Assembly: GCA_030761205.1 (NCBI GenBank) | Contig: JAULJL010000001.1 | Location: 34,729,145 to 34,793,144 of the forward strand | Source of the DNA: Fremontodendron californicum | Lineage: Eukaryota > Streptophyta > Magnoliopsida > Malvales > Malvaceae | DNA: 64,000 nucleotides | Direction: 5' to 3' | Part shown: positions 10,968-22,425 of the stretch, in pieces | How the letters are laid out: each line of letters opens with the position of its first letter | How positions within the stretch are numbered: position 1 is the first letter of the stretch | The notes under the pieces: generated by a model | Database searches by the model: none | The model's input: only the letters and a program-made list of their open reading frames with translations | What the model was told of the DNA's origin: nothing | Made by a program: the position numbers and the translations under genes

Positions 10968-11283
10968 AGGACTGAGTAGTGAATCAGACAAGAGTAATAA
11001 TGTCGCCGAAAGTGTATTTGACCTGTCAGAAGAAAATGTTAACCTACAAAAGATTTTTGCGTGATTTCAGGAAGAAAATCAAAAAGAGAAGAAAAATCAA
11101 CCGTAAAAGACCAATGCAAAAAGAAAAAAAACAAAAATAATTACACAAATCGAACAACACGTAAATTAAACCGAAATGAAGTTATTGCAAATCAAACCAA
11201 AAGCTGAGAAGTCATTTATTGTAGTTGTGATTGTGGCTCACATCTTCCTCTGGTTTTACGTCCAGAAACGGCTTAAACGCCTT

Positions 11284-14190
11284 CTATGAGTCGAGGATAT
11301 GCTTCCCATCCAGTTTTCTTACAAGCTGGCAAATAGGGTCTTTTAACATCAGATTCCCAAGATGTTGCCATTCCAATTGGAATTGCGGCCATAAATCAAG
11401 AATTTCTCTTTGTACGTCTCCACTAGGATGCGTCTCAAGAGAAAGTTGGATATTACCCAAATTCTCCTTACTCAGTCCATCCTTAATGAATTCAATTTTA
11501 TCATCTCGATTAGAGGACGGAATCCCAATAGAACGACATTTACCGTTACACGTCCATCGTGCACATTTGTGGCAATTTGAACTCATGCGCTTTGCTCGTC
11601 GCTTCTTTGCAAAAGTGCTTCTACCTGTACCTTCTTGTAGTTCATCAAGATGTGAAGAAATTATGACTGGAAAAGTTTCATTCTCACCCAAAAAGGAATA
11701 TTTTAGCTCGGATGGCAATGGTTTTGAATCCAGCTTGGGTGGTTCAATAATTGATGGTACAGTGACATTTGTGAGTGATGGAAGTTCCTCAAACTTTTGT
11801 TTCCAACAATGCTTAACCTGAAAAGAATTTAACAAAGAATCAGTGTGTGAAAATTTTGAAGCATTATCAAACTCACATTCAATTAAATAAGCTTCTAAAG
11901 GATCATGGAATGTGGTAGTGGTGAGATGTTCATGAACAAGTTCTTCAATGAAATCCACTTCATGTACTTCTGAATCATCACCAGGTTGCTTGCAAGTGTT
12001 GAACACATTTAATTCTAAAGTCATATTTCCAAAAGAAATGTTCAACATACCATTCCTGCAATTTATCAGAGCATTAGAAGTTGCAAGAAATGGACGGCCT
12101 AATATAACAGGAATTTGAACATTTGGATTTGAAACAGGATGTGTGTCCAAAACAATAAAATCAACAGGGAAGTAAAAATTATCAATTTGAACCAAAACAT
12201 CTTCAACTATCCCTCGAGGAATTTTTACAGAACGATCAGCTAGTTGAAGTGTAACAGGTGTTTCCTTGAGTTCACCTAAACCTAACTGTTGATAAACAGA
12301 AAAAGGCAAAAGATTAACACTAGCACCAAGATCAAGCAATGCACGTTCTATTCTAGTGTTTCCAATGATGCATGAGATTGTTGGACATCCAGGATCTGTG
12401 AATTTTGGTGGAGTAAGGTGCTGAATGATTGAGCTCACACTTTCCGTCAGAAATGCTTTCTTTTGTACATTATGTTTCCTTTTAAATGTGCACATGTCCT
12501 TCAAAAATTTAGCATAAGATGGAACTTGTTTGATTGCATCCAATAAAGGAATGTTAATCTTAACTTGTTTGAAAAGTTCATAAATTTCTGCATTTTGATT
12601 CAAATTCTTTATTGTTTGCAACCTTTGAGGAAAAGGAGCAGGATGCATACCTTTTTCTTTGTCCAAATTTTCAAGAAGTTCAGACTTACCATCATCCTTA
12701 CAATTACTTTTCAGAGGGGAAGGAGGATCTTGGTCTTTTGATGGAATGTTTTTGTCAATTGCCTTTCCACTTCGAAGAGTTGTGATAGAACTGGCATTTT
12801 CCTGTTGAGTTTCATTGGAGCAAGAAACAAAACATTGAGTAGAAGGGTTAGGCTGAGGTTGAGCAGGAAACTTACCTTTTTCTTGAGTGCGTAATGAAGC
12901 TGTCAATGTAGACAAGGTGTTTTTGATCTCATTGATGTCCTGTGAAGTTTGGTTATTCACATTTGCTTGTGTTTGCATGAATGCTTGCAATGTTTCTTCC
13001 AAGGTTTGTACACGTGAAGGTTGATAGGAAAAAGTGTTGCCCGGCTTTTGAGATTGTGGTACCTGAACATGATTATTATTCCGCCAACTGAAGTTGGGAT
13101 GATTTCTCCATTCAGGGTTATACGTTTCAGAGTAAGGAGAAGGAAAAGGCTTTTTAAATGTGTTTATGGAATTTACTTGATCATGCAACGCTTCTTTAAG
13201 AATGGGAATGTTTGGACATTCAGAAGTGGGGTGTCCCATGATTTCACAAATTCCACAACTTTCTTCATTTTTAACCGTTTTGACTTCTTTTACTTCTCTA
13301 AGTTCCATGGCTTCAATCTTTCTAGCCAAATTAGCTACTTTAGCTTTTATCTCATCTTCTTGACTAAAATGATATTTACCTCTGTTAGAAACAAGATTAG
13401 ATCTATTGGAACTTTCAGAGGAATTATCTGTGTACCAGGCTTGAGAGTTATCTGCCAAATGGTCTAGGTAGTCAAAGGCTTCTTCAGGTTCTTTTTCTAG
13501 AAACTCACCGTTACACATTGTTTCAACAAATTGTTTAGTTTCGGGAGTTAAACTTTCATAAAAGAAACTAATAAGACGCCATTTTTCAAAACCATGATGT
13601 GGACAAGAACTTAACAAATCTTTAAAACGATCCCAGCACTGAAAAAATGCTTCATTTTGATTTTGATTGAAATTTTGAATCTGTCTTTTCAAAGCAGTAG
13701 TTTTATGTGCTGGGAAAAATTTCTTTAGAAACTCAGTTTGTAATTCTTGCCATGTGCCAATTGACCTTGGTTTTAAATTATGAAGCCAAATTTTTGCTTT
13801 ATCTTTTAAAGAAAAAGGAAATAATTTTAGCTTGACAATTTCATTTGTACATTGTTGGTCATTAAAGGTGACACATACATCTTCGAAGTCTTTTAGAAAC
13901 GAGTAAGCACTTTCCGATTCCAACCCATAGAAATTTGGAAGCAAAGCTATCATACCTGGTTTAAAACGAAAGTTGTTTGCATTGAGAGGAAAAATAAAAC
14001 AAGAGGGTGATGAGCTTCGAGTTGGTTGCAAGTAGTCACGCATGGTGCGTACTTGTCTGTTCTCATCTTCAGCATGAACACTTTCATTGTCAGCCATGGT
14101 AGGAGTTGTATTAGAAAGATTACCTGAAAAAGTTTCACAATAAAATCTAACTAAACGACGAGATCTAAAATCACGTCGCCAAACAAGCAT
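11284..14190 (-). CDS. A1 Gag-protease polyprotein fused to a cysteine-rich nucleic-acid-binding-like domain
   Basis: A 968-codon uninterrupted frame. The likely start is the internal ATG at 14097 (accATGG context, MADNES), 31 codons in. The order is: capsid/gag region about residues 100-260 (AKIWLHNLKP, SCPHHGFEKWRLISFFYE); a canonical CX2CX4HX4C zinc knuckle (CGICEIMGHPTSEC) near 311; and an aspartic protease with DLGASVNLLP near 619 and ILGRPFLATSNALI. The frame passes a short pre-RT segment (SFLGENETFPVIISSHLDELQE) and then jumps near residue 854 into GTGRSTFAKKRRAKR and a CX2CX4CX3C cluster. That tail equals the C-terminal two thirds of the separate A2 ORF at 31928-32464. All of RT, RNase H and integrase are deleted. 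The fusion is in frame, so a Gag-Pro-zinc-finger chimera could be made. Confidence 0.87.
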   Translation of the reverse strand: MLVWRRDFRSRRLVRFYCETFSGNLSNTTPTMADNESVHAEDENRQVRTMRDYLQPTRSSSPSCFIFPLNANNFRFKPGMIALLPNFYGLESESAYSFLKDFEDVCVTFNDQQCTNEIVKLKLFPFSLKDKAKIWLHNLKPRSIGTWQELQTEFLKKFFPAHKTTALKRQIQNFNQNQNEAFFQCWDRFKDLLSSCPHHGFEKWRLISFFYESLTPETKQFVETMCNGEFLEKEPEEAFDYLDHLADNSQAWYTDNSSESSNRSNLVSNRGKYHFSQEDEIKAKVANLARKIEAMELREVKEVKTVKNEESCGICEIMGHPTSECPNIPILKEALHDQVNSINTFKKPFPSPYSETYNPEWRNHPNFSWRNNNHVQVPQSQKPGNTFSYQPSRVQTLEETLQAFMQTQANVNNQTSQDINEIKNTLSTLTASLRTQEKGKFPAQPQPNPSTQCFVSCSNETQQENASSITTLRSGKAIDKNIPSKDQDPPSPLKSNCKDDGKSELLENLDKEKGMHPAPFPQRLQTIKNLNQNAEIYELFKQVKINIPLLDAIKQVPSYAKFLKDMCTFKRKHNVQKKAFLTESVSSIIQHLTPPKFTDPGCPTISCIIGNTRIERALLDLGASVNLLPFSVYQQLGLGELKETPVTLQLADRSVKIPRGIVEDVLVQIDNFYFPVDFIVLDTHPVSNPNVQIPVILGRPFLATSNALINCRNGMLNISFGNMTLELNVFNTCKQPGDDSEVHEVDFIEELVHEHLTTTTFHDPLEAYLIECEFDNASKFSHTDSLLNSFQVKHCWKQKFEELPSLTNVTVPSIIEPPKLDSKPLPSELKYSFLGENETFPVIISSHLDELQEGTGRSTFAKKRRAKRMSSNCHKCARWTCNGKCRSIGIPSSNRDDKIEFIKDGLSKENLGNIQLSLETHPSGDVQREILDLWPQFQLEWQHLGNLMLKDPICQLVRKLDGKHILDS
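14121..14130 (-). other. Candidate splice donor in the A1 leader
   Basis: The sense strand reads ttttcag/gtaatc between the upstream ATG (14190) and the preferred gag ATG (14097). The same site occurs in A2. It could pair with the acceptor-like site before LOG. No transcript evidence is available. Confidence 0.35.
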
Positions 14191-14199
14191 AAAACAAAG

Positions 14200-14345
14200 T
14201 TAATATACAAAATTAGGCGGTATAACCAGCCAATAAAAATAAAACAAAGTTAATATACAATATAAATATAAATATATACAAAATTAGGCGGTATAACCAG
14301 CCAATAAAAATAAATATAGGCGGTATAACCAGCCAATAAAAATAA
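14200..14345 (-). repeat. A1 leader hairpin repeats
   Basis: Three copies of the 16-mer ggctggttataccgcc (sense) separated by AT-rich spacers. Each can fold into a stem of six pairs with one bulge. A2 has four copies. Confidence 0.8.
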
Positions 14346-14378
14346 ATATACTTATAAACTTATATACTTAGTATTGCC

Positions 14379-14396
14379 TCCCCGGCAACGGCGCCA
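14379..14396 (-). other. A1 primer binding site, tRNA-Asp type
   Basis: The sense strand reads tggcgccgttgccgggga, complementary to the 3' end of plant tRNA-Asp(GUC) including CCA. It lies six bases after the end of the 5' LTR. This primer choice is common in Athila-like elements. Confidence 0.9.
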
Positions 14397-14402
14397 AAAA
14401 CT

Positions 14403-15886
14403 TGATGGAGACTCAATTAAGAGTCGTAAACCCAAGTGCAGGTTATGCTCAAGTAATAAATTCTCGGGTGTCCGAGGTCGAACCACAGGGAAGCGTATTA
14501 GTAAGTATAAGTTTATAAATATATAAGAAAAAGAAAGTAAACAAGATATTAGGGAATCAACAACAAAACAAAATAAACAAGATATTAGAGAACAAAATAA
14601 ATACAATAACATAAAAGAAATTAAACAAAATATAAAAAACAATAAGAAAGGATGTTGAGGTTAGAGAATCCACTCTTGGTGTTATGCTAAGATTAATCTT
14701 GTTTTATTACACAATTGAAATCCACACATAAGGGAGGTTCCAATCGGAAGGTTTAGCAATTCAGTCCAAATTGTCCAACGTCCATAGCATATGATATTAT
14801 GTTCATTTGGTGTCCTCAAAACTCATAAAAAGAGTCCAAGCATTCCTTATGCCAAGGTATATGTCTACAACAAATCAAGGTTATGAAACCAAGCATTTAC
14901 TGTGCCATTTTCATTGTCAATAATGAATCAAGATCTCTACTTTGCAAGTATGATTTTAAACCAAAAGAAAATATTATCTATGCTAGTGCTTATAAATGAT
15001 GATTCATTTTAGCTCATGTTTAAGAGACTAACCTTAGCATTTACCAAGAGCTTCACCTCATCACCTCAACAATATGATTAGAAACACATACTAGATATGA
15101 ATAAAATGAAAAGAAATGTAAGAAGAAAAAGAAAACTAGAGAAAGGAAAGAAAAAGAAAACTTAGAGAATTTTATTACAATGGCTATCCTACCAATGTAT
15201 CAATGTATTCCAATACTCATCCAAGGCCCTCTATTTATACACATTTTGGAGGGCTAAATGACAAGAGACAAGCTTTACAAATTTCAAAGGTAGGTATAAT
15301 AGGTGGGTGCATTTTTCTAACAATTTTCGTCATATTGTATGACAATTCTGATCAGCCAGCTTGATGGTCGATTTTGTCAATGTTGGAGGCTCGATCTGAT
15401 AAAATGGTCTTCTAGAAAAATATACCCCTATCAGTTACGGATCCATAGCCGTTGGAATCAGATCATTTGCGCACGTGGATCGGGAGATATGGTCAAAATA
15501 CCAAAACGGTGCAAAACAGACGTCATTGCACATCAGCCAACTTGATGGTCGATTTCGCTAGGGAAAACGACTCCGTTTCAATAAGTGTAAAACATGAAAA
15601 AGATAGATATGCCTCTTAGCTTTGCAGGGATACAAAGTTCAGCCTTATTGCTTCAGTGAAACTCGAGATATAGCTGATATGGCAAAAGGTGTCGGAACTG
15701 GAACTGAACTGGATTTGCCCTTAATTCTAGTAATCTGAAATCACTCAAAGAAACTTGTGAAAAACACCAAATTACATAAAAATATAAAAGATCATAAACA
15801 CAATTAGACTAAACAATAATAACTCGTATTTGACACAAAACAATAATAAAACATAACTAAAAACTATATAATTATACGAGTTATCA
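14403..15886 (-). repeat. A1 5' LTR
   Basis: 1,484 bp, same length as the 3' LTR and apparently identical. The sense-strand TATA box TATAAATA (15232-15239) precedes agagggcc and the presumed transcription start. The short frame at 15339-15545 is duplicated in the other LTR and is not a gene. Confidence 0.92.
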
Positions 15887-15891
15887 TATAT

Positions 15892-17349
15892 TGTAAGAGG
15901 TGAAGTCAAAACATATCAAATGTGATGTTAAAGAGCTTATAAAGTCACAATCATAAGATGGAAGAAGACTTGGGAGTCGAAAAGATCAAATTCTTAGTGC
16001 ATCAGGCAGATTTGACCTCCGGAGCTTGTTGCTAAGAAATCATGATGGTTAATTCTTTATTTGAAGTAAGTTTCGACTTTATTTTTGAAGCTGACTTTAA
16101 TACCTTTCCAACGGTAGTTTACACGCCCAAATCGGATAAGAAATGGTCACCCAAATCAGCCGAAAAAGTGCGAGAAGATGTAGCAGCCAAGAAAGAAGCA
16201 GATAGAGAGTCACTACCGTGGCGCCCCATAGTCAGAAACTCGATGCCGAGGTGCCGGCGAGATCCCCTAAAATCGGAAAAATCACAAAAATCAGGATTTT
16301 TGCCACATTTGCACTATTCTGCCTCCTAGCTTCCTTGATCAGCAAGAAAGAGTTTCCAAGGTTTTAAAGCTCTATAAATACCATCTTCTGAGCCACAAAC
16401 TAGGACATGTTTTTTATTATTATCAGTATTCTTCTTCTTCTTCTTCTTCTTTTTCTTCTCTATTCTCTTAGTTTTATTTTAGTTTTCTTCTTAGTTTCTT
16501 TTTAATATTCATATTTATGTTAACTATGCCTATGCAAGGCTAAACTTTTCTTTGGTTAAGGGTGATTTCAAAGCCCTAGTGTAATTGATATTTAGATTTT
16601 AGCTGTCATTGGTTTTCTATCAAAATTACTTATGTTCTTCCATAAAATTTGTTTATGATGTTGTCTTGATTTATTTAGGGTGATCAACTAGATAGATCTT
16701 GATAATTGTCTATTACTAGTTTAGGAGTATTGATCCGTGTAATTGTCTTGATTTCCTATTCATAAGTGGCAATTTATGATTAATGATTATGATCAAGTTT
16801 TCGCTAATTGCAAAGTGGAACATAACACAGGTTAAACAATCTGAGCTTATGTGTTTGTTGCCTAGATCAACCTATCTTTCTCACCATAAAGCTGCCATCA
16901 CATTAAATCTAGAGAGCTTATTCTAGGTTGTCTAGTGGTTAGAGATTAAATAGAGAGCTTGTTCTATTTAACGATGAACTAAGGAAAGATTGGGGTAACA
17001 GAGCTTGTTGTTATCTATGGTTGATAATTTTGATAGTTAATTGATGTTGATAGATCTGATTATTGATTCTCAATGATGTCTAGTGGTGGAGAATGAAACC
17101 TTAACCATATTTCTCTTATATTTGATTTCATCTTACTTATTTGCTTCTTACTTTTCTTGTTTGCTTTAGTTTTTAAAAACATCTAAAAATTCCTCTTTTT
17201 GCTTTTGTTTTCTTTGAATCTAATTTATAAGCCAATAATTTATAAATTGAAAACCAATCCCTGTGGACTGGACCCTTGCTAACTACTATACTTTACAACT
17301 GATCTTCTTAGTGCAAGGTTAAATGAGATATACTCTTTTGAGTGCATCA
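15892..17349 (+). repeat. B2 5' LTR, second piece
   Basis: Continues the LTR broken by A1 and aligns with 25395-26875, diverged by substitutions and small indels. TATA box tataaata at 16373-16380 is followed by a CTT-rich tract. It ends gagtgcatca at 17349. The total length after removing A1 is about 1.57 kb. Confidence 0.85.
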
Positions 17350-17505
17350 AGTTTTTTCCTGGGATTGATTTATTTAGTTTATTTGTTATTTGGTTTATTC
17401 TTATTTTCTGTTTTAATTTATTTATTTTCTTGTTTTCTTTAATGTCCCAATCTCCCAAAGAAGAAGAACCTCACTTAGGACTTAGGAGAATTCGAGAATT
17501 CATAG
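17350..17505 (+). other. B2 leader with damaged primer binding site
   Basis: The sequence after the LTR reads agttttttcctgggattg. B1 has aatctttggcgccattgccggggattg in this position, so the ggcgccattg core of the PBS is lost in B2. The leader continues to the insertion point of solo LTR G, with catag at 17501-17505 as its target site. Confidence 0.65.
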
Positions 17506-20500
17506 TGTAGCAATGGGTTTTTGTCCGGGTTAAACTCGATTCGGACACAGCATGGCAGGCCCACTTGTGGGCCCAGAAACCAAGTATGCCCAACGGGCCA
17601 ATTGGGCTTGCAAGACAGCAAGCCCATTGGCCCAACAACCAAGCTAACTGGGCCATCTGGCCTAACAGACCCAATCCCCAATCCCTAAACCCCAGCTCAG
17701 CCAGCCCTTCCCTCCTACAGCATGCCACCCCCACTACAGTTGCCATCCTAGCTGCCAAAACCCTAGCCCTAAGCAGTCCCTACACCACAAGCAATCCCCA
17801 TTTCACACTCAAGCCACCCCTACACGGCAACTAAACCCTTCATGCCACCCTACCACCATCCCTGCAAGCAAAACTCCCAACAAGCAACCTACCTTAAAAA
17901 CCCCAACCAGAAAAGCCTAAGGCTCTAGGATTCATGGCCCCCAACCAAAAAGCAGACTCGGAACCCATCACCAGTCCCCCCTCTTTACCAAGCCACCATC
18001 ACCCATCAACCCAGACAAGCACACACACTCATGCCCACAGCACACACAAACACAAAAAAAAAAAAAAGAGAAAACAACAAAGAAACAATAGAACCTAAAA
18101 ATTAAATCAAAAACTGGTTTAGGTTTCCCTGGATCTAAGGGTTCAGGGGTCTGATTCGAGTAGTCTGAACAGTGAGAAGGGAGATCGAGGCAAGACGAGG
18201 GCTCGGAGAAAGTTTCGGCCAAGGCTAACGGTGGTTTCGAGAGATCGAAAGTGGAAAGGTTTCGGATTTTTGGGCTTAGATCTACAAGTTTGGGGTTGGA
18301 TTCGGACAAAACCAATGAGAGATTGGAAGCGAGGAGGAAAGAGGGATAATTTTGGGCCATTTCGGACTAGAAAGGATTTCGGAGACGACGGAGTGCGACG
18401 GCGCCAACGCCGAAAACTAGGTTTTCTTGGGTTTTTTGCTCGCCAGTTGGGCTTGGGTATAGAGAGAAGGGAGAGGGTAGGAGAGGTAGAGATAGAAGGG
18501 AGAAAGGTAAAATGGAAGAGAAAAAGGAAGAATTTGGCATTTTAAAGAATCCCAAAACTACGTCGTTTTGGCGTAGAGAAAAAAAGGAAAGCAGGTCAAG
18601 CAGCGACCCGCGTGTAGACCCGTTTGGCTCCCGACCCGACAAAAAAAGAAGGGAAAAGGAAGAGGACCAGCAGACGACTCGACCCGTGGCCCAGCAGGTG
18701 ACCCGACCCGCGATCCACCTGGCTTGATTCAGCCTGCTAGCAGTAGACTTGGATTTGGGCCTCCTGCTTTGGGCCTTAACAGGGACGCCTGTTTGGGTAT
18801 TTTTTTAGCCCATCTTATTTAAGTTTTTATACAAATTTTTATATAAATGCTTATATTGTGGATACATATATATATATATATATAATTAAACGCCATGTAT
18901 TTATTTATATATATATATTTTTAAATATTGATGTCAGTTTATTTAGATAAGTAATAAAAATAATGAATTTTCTTTATAAAAATAAAAATAGAAAGATAAA
19001 TAAAATTTATTCTAGTTATGTGTCATATATGCGAGAATTTCTATTTGGTTATGTGTCATATACAATATAAAAATTTTAATTTATTGACTCGAAAGTAAAA
19101 ACACAATTAATAATAAATAATTTTTAAAAAGAAATAAAAGTAAGAATTTTTAGAAAAAGATAAAATGCAAAAATAGTAAATAATTTTCTCAAAATTTGTA
19201 TAAGACAATACACTCAAATAATAATAATAATAATAATCATTTATGGATTCTTGCCTAGATGTTGGAAGAATACTAATATTTTTTTACAAAAAATAAGAAT
19301 ATATTCATTGTAAGGATCACTACGAGAACTTCCAAGTATGAAGATCCTTTCCAAATTCTGCCTAGATGTTGGGGAATTTGGGAAGGCTCTCACATACGTC
19401 GAAGGTTCGTGTTTTATTCCTAAAAATAATAATAATAATATATTAAAAAAATAACCGTCAAAATAATAGTTAAAATAAGTAATAAATAAAAAGAGTATGA
19501 TAATAAAAATAATAAAATATATTTTTAATCAATTCGTTATATCATCTATTTATTCGCGCTTATTTATTCTGTCTTTGGTTGGCATGTTAATATTATTTTA
19601 TCAGTTTATAATATGTTACGCTGCACAAACATTAAATGAAATTTTTAACAGAAAAGAAGAATTTTCTCGAATAATGACAATAATGATATGCTGATAATGA
19701 AGATTTTCAAGTGTAGAGATCTTCTCCAAATTTCGCCTAGACGATGGGGAATTTGGGAAAGATCTCATATCGAGGGTCCTCATATTGCCTTAAAAAATAG
19801 AATTTCCCATTTTATAATTAAATTAATTCATCGTCCACGTTGTTTCATATTTCGGATCAAAAAATGGAAATACGTCAGTTTTAAGGACCGGGGTAAGAAT
19901 TTTTCAAATGTAGAGATCTTTTCCAAATTTCTCCTAGACGATGGGGAATTTGGGAAAGCTCTCACACTGAAGATTCTTATCTTTACCCAAATAAAATTTT
20001 ATTCCTAAAACCAAATAATTTATTGTCTAAATTATCACTCTTTTATTTTTTTATGCTTGCTCTTTCATTATAGTTGATTATCCCCTTCATTGCATATCTA
20101 ATTTTTTATAAAATAATAAAAAAAAAACGAGAGTTTTAAGAGAGTCTTATGAAATAAAATAAAATAATATTCCGAGTAAAAACAAATATTGATATCCTGC
20201 CTAGACGTTGGAGGATTTTGAATAATTGTTATTTACGAAGGAACATACTTGATTTAGAGGAATATTATGCGAATTCGAAAGCGAAGAAACTCTTCTCAAA
20301 TTTTGCCTAGACGTTGGAGAATTCGGTGAAAGTTTTCGATACCAAAGATTCTCATTTTATTCCTAAATGAAATAACTTGTTCTTTTCTACAAATGCAAAA
20401 ATTTGCAATAAAGAGTGTTATGGGAATTATTTTTAAATATCAAAATTAAAATCGTTTTATCAAGATTAATGGATAACACATGATTAAATGGTACCATTTT

Positions 20501-20743
20501 CTAAACGGACATCGTAAAGGGTGCTAATCCTTCCCCACGCGTAACCAACTCCCGAACCCAATTTTGTTTTCTTCTGGTTTAAAGCGCAGACTTCGAAATT
20601 GGTTTTAAAAATGTTTTGGTTGATTTTAAAATATTTTACTAAAACTAGTTTTAATCGGTGACCAATCACACCTAACAAAAAAGATTGGTGGCGACTCCAT
20701 TTGTGTTTTAAAATTGTCTAGCGGTCGAAAAACCGTTATGACA
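17506..20743 (+). mobile_element. Solo LTR G, Tat/Ogre-like, nested in B2
   Basis: A 3,238-bp LTR starts TGTAGCAATGG and ends ATGACA. It is flanked by catag at 17501-17505 and 20744-20748, with no internal region, so it is a solo LTR left by recombination. The first part (about 17550-18790) is GC-rich, with repeated gacccg and gggcc words. The rest is AT-rich, with small tandem TA and AATAAT tracts. A motif around cctagacgatggggaatttggg recurs at about 19352, 19730, 19935 and 20312, with weaker copies near 19250 and 20200. The last 250 bp match the ends of LTRs D, E and F. The open frames at 17565-18727 have no recognisable domain and lie in the GC-rich U3. Confidence 0.87.
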
Positions 20744-20748
20744 CATAG

Positions 20749-22425
20749 CTTCCACCCATAGAACAAACGAAGAGTTGATCCAAACCATCCAAGAGGGACA
20801 AGGAGAGATGACTGCTGACAACCAAACTCTCAAGGAGCTAGCCGCTCCGAACTTGGGTCAACAACCATTATGCATTGAATATGCTAATCTTGAGGTAGCT
20901 TTTGAATTAAAATCTGGTTTGATTCATCTTCTCCCAACTTTTCATGGTTTTGCAAGAGAGGATCCAAATAGGCATCTCAAGGAATTCCATGTAGTTTGCT
21001 CAAGCATGAGGCCAACCGGAGTCACGGAAGAGCAAATTAAGTTGAGAGCCTTCCCATTCTCTCCAGCTGATTTGGCAAAGGAATGCCTCTAATATATACC
21101 ATTCGAGACCATAACTACATGGAATGGTATGAAGAAAGAATTCTTGGAAAGGTATTTACTAGCATCTAAGGCTGCCAACATTAGAAAAGAGATATATGGG
21201 ATTCGGCAATACAACGGAGAGTCCTTATATGAATATTGGGAGAGGTTCAAGAAACTTTGTGCATCATGTCCACACCATCAGATAAGTGAACAACTTTTCA
21301 TCCAATATTTCTATGAAGGACTCATGCCCATGGAGAGAAGTATGATAGATGCAGCAAGTGGGGGAGCTCTAGTTGATATGACTCTCGGAGTTGCTAGATC
21401 TCTCATCTCCAACATGGTAGCCAACTCCCAACAATTCTCAATGGGACAAGATCCACCACTACAGCCCAAGAAAGTCAATGAGGTAAGTACATCATCCCTT
21501 GAACAAACAATTTCTCAACTGACTTCTCTTGTGCAACAGTTGGCTGTAGGTAATATACAACAAATTAAGGCTTGTGGCATATGTTCTACTATGGGGCATC
21601 AAACTGATATGTGCCCAACAATACGAAATGATACAATAAACATGTGAATGCCATAGGTGGATTTCAGAACCAACCAAGGAAGTATGATCCCTACTCTAAC
21701 ACTTACAATCCAGGATGGAGGGATCATCCAAACTTCAATTATGGAGGAAACCAATCACAAGCTGTTCCTCCACTATTTGACAATAGACCACCAGGTTTTC
21801 AACAAAGGGTTCAACAACCATATTAAACCCGATAACAAGTGCCACCCACTCAAAATTCAAGTACTTCTCTTGAAGATCATGTTAAAACCCTTTCTACTAA
21901 TACAATTCAATTCCAACAGGAAACAAAGGCATTGCAACAGGAAATAAGGGAAACTAACAGAAAAATGGCAATAAGGATGAGTCAAATAGAGACTCAAATG
22001 GGACAAATGGCAACAGCAATAAGTCAAATGTAAGCAAGGGATTTCGAAAAATTACCTACCCAAACCATAGTGAATCCAAGAAAGAATGCCAATGCTATAA
22101 TTCTAAGAAGTGGGAAACAGCTTGAGACACCACAAAAGGATAGTGCTCAAGGGGAGGATAACAGCATGACATCATCTTCACATCCCAAAGAGCCACTAGA
22201 AAAGGTAACTCCTAAACCATCTTTTCCTTCTTATGTAACTCTTCACCTTTTTCTAGCAGGTTAGCAAAGTCCAAGAAGGAGGAGCAAGAGAAGGAAATTT
22301 TGGAAACCTTTCAGAAAGTAGAAGCGAACGTTCCTCTACTAGATGCTATTAAGCAAGTTCCAAGATATGCCAAGTTTATAAATTGTGCACTTCTAAGAGG
22401 AAGCTCAAAGGAATGAAAAGTAAGT
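20749..22425 (+). pseudogene. B2 gag, frameshifted
   Basis: The coding sense resumes after solo LTR G. The frame 20775-21092 holds the gag N-terminal part (FELKSGLIHLLPTFHGFAREDPNRHLKEF, then LRAFPFSPADLAKE) and ends at a stop. A second frame at 21129-21647 continues with FLERYLLASKAANIRKEI and SCPHHQISEQLFIQYFYEGL to a canonical CX2CX4HX4C zinc knuckle (CGICSTMGHQTDMC). Shifted pieces at 21644-22264 carry the proline/asparagine-rich linker and a glutamine-rich coiled stretch. At least three frame breaks are visible. This is an Athila-type Gag and it cannot be translated intact. Confidence 0.82.

Larger units (their letters stand above)
6953..15886 (-). mobile_element. Element A1: young non-autonomous Athila-like retrotransposon carrying a LOG gene
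   Basis: A complete 8.9-kb element lies on the minus strand, flanked by the 5-bp duplication tatat (6948-6952 and 15887-15891). Its two LTRs are 1,484 bp each and look identical throughout, which points to very recent insertion. Sense order from right to left: LTR, tRNA-Asp PBS, hairpin-repeat leader, gag-pro fused to a cysteine-rich domain, LOG-type gene, 3' UTR, PPT, LTR. There is no reverse transcriptase, RNase H or integrase, so movement must use enzymes supplied by another element. A2 is a sister copy with different deletions. Confidence 0.93.

Noticed and set aside
17565..18727. ORFs in the GC-rich part of solo LTR G
   Set aside because: Several frames are open on both strands because of base composition. 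None has a recognisable domain.
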